Source: Ideonella sp.
Lineage (GTDB): Bacteria; Pseudomonadota; Gammaproteobacteria; Burkholderiales; Burkholderiaceae_C
Assembly: GCA_015075545.1 (NCBI GenBank)
Contig: JABTUC010000001.1
Location: 682,001-746,000, forward strand
Length of the DNA: 64,000 nucleotides
Direction of reading: 5' to 3'
A program made the position numbers and the translations under genes. Under the pieces are notes generated by a model, which saw only the letters and a program-made list of their open reading frames with translations, did no database searches and had not been told where the DNA came from. Below are positions 59,023-64,000 of the stretch, in pieces (positions within the stretch are counted from its first letter, which is position 1; each line of letters starts with the position of its first letter).

Positions 59023-59141
59023 GCTTGTCCTCGAAGGGGTAAACCGGTTGGGGAGGTGGATCTCACCGGCACTCGATGTGATGCGCGCCTGCCGCCGCGG
59101 TCCGGTGCCGCGACTCCAGGCGATACGGTGTCCAGCGGAAA

Positions 59142-59147
59142 ATTATA
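59142..59147 (-). promoter_or_regulatory. Candidate -10 box for the Ala-rich lipoprotein gene
   Basis: On the minus strand a perfect TATAAT (59147-59142) lies in an unusually AT-rich patch, leaving a leader of about 110 nt before ATG 59022. The -35 position 17 nt upstream (TGAGGG) is poor. Confidence 0.4.
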
Positions 59148-59167
59148 TTCGGGGAGACCCTGATCCC

Positions 59168-59662
59168 TCAGAGCCCCAGCACCGTTACCGGCCAGGCCGG
59201 TTCGCAGCGTTGCACCAACGCATCAACGCGCTCGCGCTGCAGCACGCAGGTGCGGCGCCCGCTGCTCCAGCGCGCCTGCCAGCGCTCGCGATCGAGCAGT
59301 TCGAGGCATTCTGCGTCGAGCAGCAGCAGCGAAGGCATGTCGGTCGGGTCGACCTCGGTCGGCGCGAGGCACTCCAGCGCATGCGCGAACGGCTTGCGCC
59401 AGGCGGCAAACCGCGGCTGATGGCGCTCGACGAGATCGAACCGTAACGCCACCAGGCGAAGCCGCCGCGCGGGCAACTGGATCCAGCGCGTCAACGCGTC
59501 GACCACCGCCGGATCGTCGAGCGGCCACGGCGAGAAGTCGGCATCGACCAGCGTGAGGTCGCGGCCCGAGGTCTTGTCGAGCGCAGTCAGGCGCTCGCGC
59601 GCCAGTGCCACGAACTCGCTGCGCGACGCGGCGCTGCGGCCGCCCCCCGACTCATTGTTCAT
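59168..59662 (-). CDS. Conserved-looking hypothetical protein
   Basis: 164 aa from ATG 59662 (MNNESGGGRSAASRS). An upstream in-frame start at 59710 lies inside the preceding gene. The protein has no signal or membrane segment. The core alternates predicted strands and helices (RDLTLVDADFSPWPLDDPAV, RLRLVALRFDLVERHQPRFA). This recalls small Burkholderiales proteins with a phospholipase-D-like half-fold (DUF7931 type), but I cannot confirm that. Its start overlaps the end of the cupin gene by 11 nt, implying co-transcription. Confidence 0.6.
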   Translation of the reverse strand: MNNESGGGRSAASRSEFVALARERLTALDKTSGRDLTLVDADFSPWPLDDPAVVDALTRWIQLPARRLRLVALRFDLVERHQPRFAAWRKPFAHALECLAPTEVDPTDMPSLLLLDAECLELLDRERWQARWSSGRRTCVLQRERVDALVQRCEPAWPVTVLGL

Positions 59663-60782
59663 GCATCCACCCCGACCGCAGCCATTGCTCGACGATCGTG
59701 CGCGTGCCACGGCTCAGGCGGCGCACTTCGGCCGATGGCAGCGATCGCTCGTCGGCCAGCCGGCGCAGGCATTGTGCGTCGCGCCCCGACGCGGGCAGTG
59801 CCTCGCCGTTGAGGTAGACGTGATCTGCGTCATAGAGCATGCGGCTGCGCCGGTCGAGCACCAGCGTGCCCGCAGCGAGCTTGTGCGGGCGTGGGTCGGT
59901 TTCGAACCAGACGCGCGGCTTGGGCTCGCTCAACCATTGCCCGAGCGCGCGCCGCAGCGCCCGCGGATCACGCACCGCCTTGGTCCACGCACCACGAGCA
60001 AAGGCCTGCAGCGCCGCAGGAATGCGCGCCGGCGCCAGCGTGGCCGCAGCGCCGCGATCGGCGTACGGTGCGCCGCCGTCGTCGTGCGCTTCGGCCACGG
60101 CGTCGGCCACCGACAGCAGCATCGCCTGCGCCAGTTCGGCCCGACGCGGCACGCGAAAACCCACCGATGCCGTCATGCACTCGCCGACGGCGATCCCGTC
60201 GTGGCCCCAGCCGGGCGGCAGGTAGAGCAGGTCGCCCGGCTCGAGCAGCCAGTCGTGGCGCGGCTCGAAGCGGCGCAACAGCTTCAGCGGTGCCCCCTCG
60301 ACGAACCGATCGTCGCTCACGCGGCCCACGCGCCAGCGGCGCGTGCCGTGCAGTTGCAGCAGGAACACGTCGTAGGCGTCGACATGCGGCCCGACTCCGC
60401 CGCCATCGCTGGCGTACGAGATCATCAGGTCGTCGAGCCGCGCATCGGGCACGAAGCGAAACGGCCGCAGCATGCGGTGCGCCACGTCGTCGTGCAGATC
60501 GACGCCCTGGACCAGCAGCGTCCAGCCCGGCTGGCGCAATGGCGGCAGGCTGCGCCGCGGCAGCGGCCCATGGCGCACCGCCCAGCGCCCGCCGCTGCGC
60601 ACCACCAGCCGCGATTCGACGTCGTCATCGCCCGCCAGGGCGAACAGCCGGCCGCGCGTCAACGGCGGTGCGATGCGCGGCCACGCGGCGCGTACCAGCA
60701 GCGGCTTGCGCTGCCAGTGCCGGCGCATGAACTGCGCCGGCGACAAGCCGCCGAGCAGGGCCATCGGTGCATGCAGATCCAC
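59652..60782 (-). CDS. ROXA-like cupin (JmjC-type) oxygenase
   Basis: 376 aa from GTG 60782, chosen because VDLHAPMALLGGLSPAQFM lines up with the start of YcfD/RoxA proteins; ATG 60764 is an alternative. It is a 2-oxoglutarate/Fe(II)-dependent oxygenase of the family that hydroxylates ribosomal protein uL16 on arginine. Visible: MRRHWQRKPLLVR, the metal motif His-x-Asp in GPHVDAYDVFLLQLHG, distal His in PPGWGHDGIA, and the C-terminal winged-helix part (residues about 300-376). Cytosolic. Divergent from the SlyD-like gene. Confidence 0.88.
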   Translation of the reverse strand: MDLHAPMALLGGLSPAQFMRRHWQRKPLLVRAAWPRIAPPLTRGRLFALAGDDDVESRLVVRSGGRWAVRHGPLPRRSLPPLRQPGWTLLVQGVDLHDDVAHRMLRPFRFVPDARLDDLMISYASDGGGVGPHVDAYDVFLLQLHGTRRWRVGRVSDDRFVEGAPLKLLRRFEPRHDWLLEPGDLLYLPPGWGHDGIAVGECMTASVGFRVPRRAELAQAMLLSVADAVAEAHDDGGAPYADRGAAATLAPARIPAALQAFARGAWTKAVRDPRALRRALGQWLSEPKPRVWFETDPRPHKLAAGTLVLDRRSRMLYDADHVYLNGEALPASGRDAQCLRRLADERSLPSAEVRRLSRGTRTIVEQWLRSGWMHEQ

Positions 60783-60826
60783 GCGGCCATTGTCGCCGGC
60801 CGCCCTGGCCGTGCGATGATGGCTCG

Positions 60827-61339
60827 ATGGAGATCGCCGCCCCTTGCGTCGTGACGCTGACCTGGACGTTGCACGATGCGCAGGGCGAGCCGATCGACGA
60901 GTGCATGCAACCGACCGAGTACTTCTACGGCGGCGACGATCTGCTGGCCGAGGTCGAGAAGGCGCTCGCCGGGCGCGATCCGGGCTTCGCGACGACGCTG
61001 CACCTCGAGCCCGAGCACGCCTTCGGCGACTACGACGCCACCAAGGTGTGCTTCGAAGACAAGGGGCTGTTTCCAGCAGAGCTGCGCGAAGGCATGCAGT
61101 TCGAGGGCTTGCCCGCCGGTGCTCGCACGCGGGGCATGCCAGGCGACGCGATGTACACGGTGACCGAGATCTACCCGTCGCACGTGGTGCTCGACGCCAA
61201 CCATCCGCTGGCCGGCATCGCGCTGCGTCTGCAGCTGCGGGTGCACGGCGTGCGCGCCGCGGCGCAGGCCGAGCTGCAACAGCGCAGCGTCGCCGGGCCG
61301 TTGCTCTCGTTGGCCGACGGCATGGATCCTGGCGTGTAG
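60827..61339 (+). CDS. FKBP-type peptidyl-prolyl isomerase, SlyD-like
   Basis: 170 aa. FKBP domain interrupted by an insert-in-flap chaperone domain, as in SlyD: FKBP parts EIAAPCVVTLTWTLHDAQGE and MYTVTEIYPSHVVLDANHPL, flap in between with EPEHAFGDYDATKV. The C-terminal His-rich metal-binding tail of E. coli SlyD is absent; the protein ends LLSLADGMDPGV. The loop that normally reads HGxGxLIPGLE is changed to FYGGDDLLAEVE, so isomerase activity may be reduced. ATG 60827 was chosen by domain start. Confidence 0.87.
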   Translation: MEIAAPCVVTLTWTLHDAQGEPIDECMQPTEYFYGGDDLLAEVEKALAGRDPGFATTLHLEPEHAFGDYDATKVCFEDKGLFPAELREGMQFEGLPAGARTRGMPGDAMYTVTEIYPSHVVLDANHPLAGIALRLQLRVHGVRAAAQAELQQRSVAGPLLSLADGMDPGV

Positions 61340-61423
61340 GGTCTGCTTCGAACCTCGGCACGGCACAGCCGACAGCTGGCACCACGACGCGCGCGGCAAC
61401 ACGGCGGTCCGAGTGCGCGCGAG

Positions 61424-62497
61424 CTACCGCGCGACGCCGTCGATCCAGGCGCGACGTATCAGCTGGCCGCACCGGGCCGAATCGAACCCGTGGCCGCCCG
61501 AATCCGGGTTGTCGGGGTCGCTGATGTTGCTCATGTCCATGCGGGCGACGATGCCGTACCAGGTCTTATCTTTGTCGATCCACGGGTAGAAGCCGAAGGC
61601 GCCCGCGCTGCTGAAGGCGCCGTCGCCGTGGTTCGGGTCGTCCTCGACCCAATGGCCGATCGAGTAGCTGTAGCTTTCGGACGCGGGAATCGGTGTGTTG
61701 CGCGCCTGCGGGCAGGTGAGCGGGTTGGTGCAGACGGCGTGCGTGCCGAGCGCCGCTTTCATCGCCAGGGTGCCCGAGAGGATTCTGCGCAGGAACACCG
61801 CGTACACATCGGCACTGGTGACCACGCCGCCGGCAAGTTGCGGCTGGCCGTAGGTGAAGGGGGTGCCGACGATGCCGAGCTGCGAACGCAACTCGGCGGC
61901 CAGGCCGGCGCTGTCGAGCGCACCCAGGCCGATCAGGCTGGCGTGCTTCTCCATGTGGCCGCCGCCATAGGAGAAGAAGCCGTCGTCGGCGGCGGTGTAC
62001 TTGCCGTTGTTCAGGTAGGCGACGCAGCCATCGACGGTCTGACCCTTCAGGCACTTCGTGAAGCTCGTGTAGCCGCTGCGGAAGGTGAGGAACTCGATGT
62101 CGTCGCCGGACAAAGGGCTCGCCTGGCTCTGGCGCAACTGCACGACGTACGCGCCGTACAGCCACTTCGATGCCGACGCGATGCTCATCACCGACGTGCT
62201 GGTGTAGGTCGGGTTGCCGCCACTCGAAGGCACCGAGCCCGAGGCCAGGCGCTCGGTCTGGTCGCCGACTTCCCAGTAGAACGGCTGGATCGGCGTGCAG
62301 GCGTTGCCGCTGTTTTGCGCCGTGGCCGTGGCCGCACCGATGCGCGCATCCAGGGTGATCGGTGGCGGCGTCTTGCTGCCTCCGTCACCGCCGCCTCCGC
62401 AGCCAGATTGACCCAGCGCCAAGCCGAACACGGCGCCGGCTGCTGCAAGCCGCCGCTGCAGCACCGGCGCACCGCGCACCGTCGCGTGCCATCTCAT
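61424..62497 (-). CDS. Putative lipoprotein serine hydrolase (beta-lactamase/PBP-like)
   Basis: 357 aa from ATG 62497 with AAGGAG 8 nt upstream. An N-terminal hydrophobic stretch ends at SGCGGGGDGG, giving a probable lipidated Cys33 followed by a Gly-rich linker. The lipobox (GQSGC) is not ideal. The Ser-x-x-Lys pair Ser108-Ala-Ser-Lys111 (SIASASKW) and later YSYSIGHW resemble the catalytic Ser-Lys and Tyr motifs of class C beta-lactamase-like hydrolases. Several Cys residues (in NACTP, TKCLKG, DGCVAY, AVCTNP, TCPQA) suggest disulfides. Substrate unknown; probable outer-membrane or periplasmic location. Confidence 0.72.
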   Translation of the reverse strand: MRWHATVRGAPVLQRRLAAAGAVFGLALGQSGCGGGGDGGSKTPPPITLDARIGAATATAQNSGNACTPIQPFYWEVGDQTERLASGSVPSSGGNPTYTSTSVMSIASASKWLYGAYVVQLRQSQASPLSGDDIEFLTFRSGYTSFTKCLKGQTVDGCVAYLNNGKYTAADDGFFSYGGGHMEKHASLIGLGALDSAGLAAELRSQLGIVGTPFTYGQPQLAGGVVTSADVYAVFLRRILSGTLAMKAALGTHAVCTNPLTCPQARNTPIPASESYSYSIGHWVEDDPNHGDGAFSSAGAFGFYPWIDKDKTWYGIVARMDMSNISDPDNPDSGGHGFDSARCGQLIRRAWIDGVAR

Positions 62498-62653
62498 CGC
62501 CGTCTCCTTCGGGGGTGCGAGCCGCTGGCCGGTGCCGGCGGCATGCCTGAACACCGTAGAGCAGCCGGATTGCTGGCCTGTGAAGCGCAGATCGGCGTTT
62601 GGTGACGAAAGGTGCGGGTCGGCAGAACCGCACGCCGCGGCGGCAGGCAGCGG

Positions 62654-63103
62654 TCAACCCGCCCCGGTGGAGCCGAATCCGCCCGCGCCGCGCGTCGAAG
62701 CTTCGAACGATTCGACCCGACGAAACCGGGCTTGCACCACCGGCACGATCACCATCTGCGCGACGCGCTCGAACGGCTGCACGGTGTAGGTGGCGACGCC
62801 ACGGTTCCAGCAGCTCACCATCAGCGGGCCCTGGTAGTCGCTGTCGATCAGACCCACCAGGTTGCCGAGCACGATGCCATGCTTGTGGCCGAGCCCCGAT
62901 CGCGGCAGCAGCATCGCCGCCAGCCCGGGGTCGCCGATGTGGATCGCCAGCCCGGTGGGAATCAACGCCGACTGACCCGGCTCGAGCCGCAGCGGTGCGT
63001 CGATGCACGCGCGCAGGTCGAGCCCGGCACTGCCGGTGGTGGCGTAGGCCGGAAGCTGATCGGCCACGCGCTCGTCGAGCACGCGCACGTCGACCGTGCT
63101 CAC
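62654..63103 (-). CDS. dut: Deoxyuridine 5'-triphosphate nucleotidohydrolase (dUTPase)
   Basis: 149 aa trimeric dUTPase, hydrolysing dUTP to dUMP to keep uracil out of DNA and feed dTMP synthesis. Motifs: [10 protein letters not shown] (motif 1), [15 protein letters not shown] (motif 2), [11 protein letters not shown] (motif 3 with catalytic Asp), and the C-terminal arm [11 protein letters not shown] (motif 5). GTG 63103 overlaps the coaBC stop (GTGA), so the two are translationally coupled. Confidence 0.96.
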   Translation of the reverse strand: MSTVDVRVLDERVADQLPAYATTGSAGLDLRACIDAPLRLEPGQSALIPTGLAIHIGDPGLAAMLLPRSGLGHKHGIVLGNLVGLIDSDYQGPLMVSCWNRGVATYTVQPFERVAQMVIVPVVQARFRRVESFEASTRGAGGFGSTGAG

Positions 63104-64000
63104 GCAAGCGCCTCCAGCCGCTGCGAGATCTCGCGCACGAGTTGGCGCGCCAGCGTCAGCTTGTCGGCCGCGGGCAACTGTCGTTCGCCGCGTGCGTCCA
63201 CCAGCAGCAGCGTGTTGTCGTCGCGGCCGAAGGTCGACGGCCCGATGTTGCCGACGATCAGCGGCACGTTCTTGCGCTGCAGCTTGGCGCGCGCGTTGGC
63301 GGCCAGGTCGTTGGTCTCGGCGGCGAAGCCCACGCAGTATGGGCGCTGCGGCAGCCGCGCCACCGCAGCCAGGATGTCGGGGTTCTCGGCCAGCTCGAGT
63401 GCGGGCGCGCTGTGGCTGCCGTCCTTCTTGATCTTGCGCTGCGCGTAGCTGGCAGGGCGCCAATCCGCGACGGCGGCGGTGGCCACGAACACGTGCTGAA
63501 CGGCGGCCAGCGGCAGCACGGTATCGTGCATCTGCTGCGCGCTGGCAACGTCGATGCGTCGCACGTGCCGCGGCGTCGGCAGATGCACCGGCCCGCACAC
63601 CAGGGTGACGTCGGCGCCCGCCTCCTGCGCCGCGCGCGCGACCGCGAAGCCCATCTTGCCGCTCGACAGGTTGGTGATGCCACGCACCGGGTCGATCGCC
63701 TCGAACGTCGGCCCGGCGGTCACCAGCACCCGGCGGCCGGCCAGCAGTTTGGGCTGCAGCGCAGCGATCACCTCGTCGCGCAACTCGTCGGCCTCGAGCA
63801 TGCGACCGTCGCCGATTTCGCCGCAGGCCTGATCGCCAGCGGCCGGCCCGAGCACCAGCGCGCCGTCGTCGCGCAGCCGCTCGACGTTGCGTTGCGTCGC
63901 CGGGTGCGCCCACATCTCGCGGTTCATCGCCGGCGCCACCAGCAGCGGGCAGCGCTCGGCCGGGCGCGCCAGGCACAGCAGGCTGAGCAGGTCGTCGGCC
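63100..64000 (-). CDS. coaBC: Bifunctional phosphopantothenoylcysteine decarboxylase/synthetase, 5' part beyond window
   Basis: About 300 C-terminal residues are visible; the start lies to the right of the window. The end of the CoaC (decarboxylase) domain is seen as [12 protein letters not shown], with its conserved PAMN. The CoaB (synthetase) domain follows: [50 protein letters not shown] and KIKKDG. It catalyses two consecutive steps of coenzyme A synthesis. Coupled to dut downstream. Confidence 0.95.
   Translation of the reverse strand, partial: ADDLLSLLCLARPAERCPLLVAPAMNREMWAHPATQRNVERLRDDGALVLGPAAGDQACGEIGDGRMLEADELRDEVIAALQPKLLAGRRVLVTAGPTFEAIDPVRGITNLSSGKMGFAVARAAQEAGADVTLVCGPVHLPTPRHVRRIDVASAQQMHDTVLPLAAVQHVFVATAAVADWRPASYAQRKIKKDGSHSAPALELAENPDILAAVARLPQRPYCVGFAAETNDLAANARAKLQRKNVPLIVGNIGPSTFGRDDNTLLLVDARGERQLPAADKLTLARQLVREISQRLEALA

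Noticed and set aside
59168..59662. Firm assignment of the hypothetical gene to a phospholipase-D-like family
   Set aside because: The resemblance is only in strand/helix pattern; no HKD motif is visible, so I left it as hypothetical.

Overview
The window is one continuous stretch of a GC-rich chromosome (about 70% GC by eye in most genes). It most likely comes from a betaproteobacterium of the order Burkholderiales. The evidence is BamC, a ComEC/Lgt/IlvD/DapA housekeeping complement, a small Trp-rich membrane protein of a type familiar from this order, a KorABC 2-oxoacid oxidoreductase, class I fumarase, and GTG or TTG starts with ATGA/GTGA stop-start overlaps. I see no phage, plasmid or CRISPR functions. 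All identifications come from reading the translated sequence; no database search was run.

Left part (1-20850), accessory transport and catabolism. After a partial hypothetical gene and a YfcG-like glutathione transferase comes tRNA-Arg(TCT). It is followed by a tightly packed operon for a polyamine/opine-type ABC importer ending in an MmgE/PrpD-family enzyme (1438-6726). Next is a segment of visibly lower GC (about 6730-16000) holding a complete liv-type ABC importer, a graveyard of IS110, IS1595 and IS21 fragments, a divergent aldehyde dehydrogenase / aldo-keto reductase pair, and a MarR-type regulator. The importer promoter and the dehydrogenase/reductase divergent promoter carry the same palindrome (ATTGTCAA, 4 nt, TTGACAAT), each time with its right arm supplying the -35 hexamer. 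I therefore read the two units as one regulon, probably repressed by the MarR protein. Beyond it, back in high-GC sequence, a LysR regulator faces a second periplasmic binding protein paralogous to the first and a second aldo-keto reductase paralogous to the one in the low-GC segment. tRNA-Val(CAC) closes the region.

Middle part (20879-45623), mostly housekeeping: dnaQ-lgt; ilvD; a small Trp-rich membrane protein; a c-type cytochrome; acs, with a partly duplicated, hairpin-rich 3' end; a UPF0114 membrane protein; class I fumarase; an MscS channel and a histone-deacetylase-like hydrolase; a MoxR-DUF58-transglutaminase cluster; comEC; RidA; dsbB; an FMN alpha-hydroxy-acid oxidase; and the korC-korA-korB operon.

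Right part (45759-64000): a minus-strand run parE-GNAT-lytic transglycosylase-acyl-CoA ligase-parC; a D-amino-acid dehydrogenase divergent from an MFS transporter; a 50-aa membrane protein; a methyltransferase; dapA-bamC; an Ala-rich lipoprotein; a hypothetical gene overlapping a ROXA-type cupin oxygenase; a SlyD-like isomerase; a serine-hydrolase lipoprotein; and coaBC (running off the edge) coupled to dut.

The most interesting material is the left part: three substrate-binding proteins and two unusual aldo-keto reductases distributed over two separately acquired catabolic modules, with a predicted shared operator.
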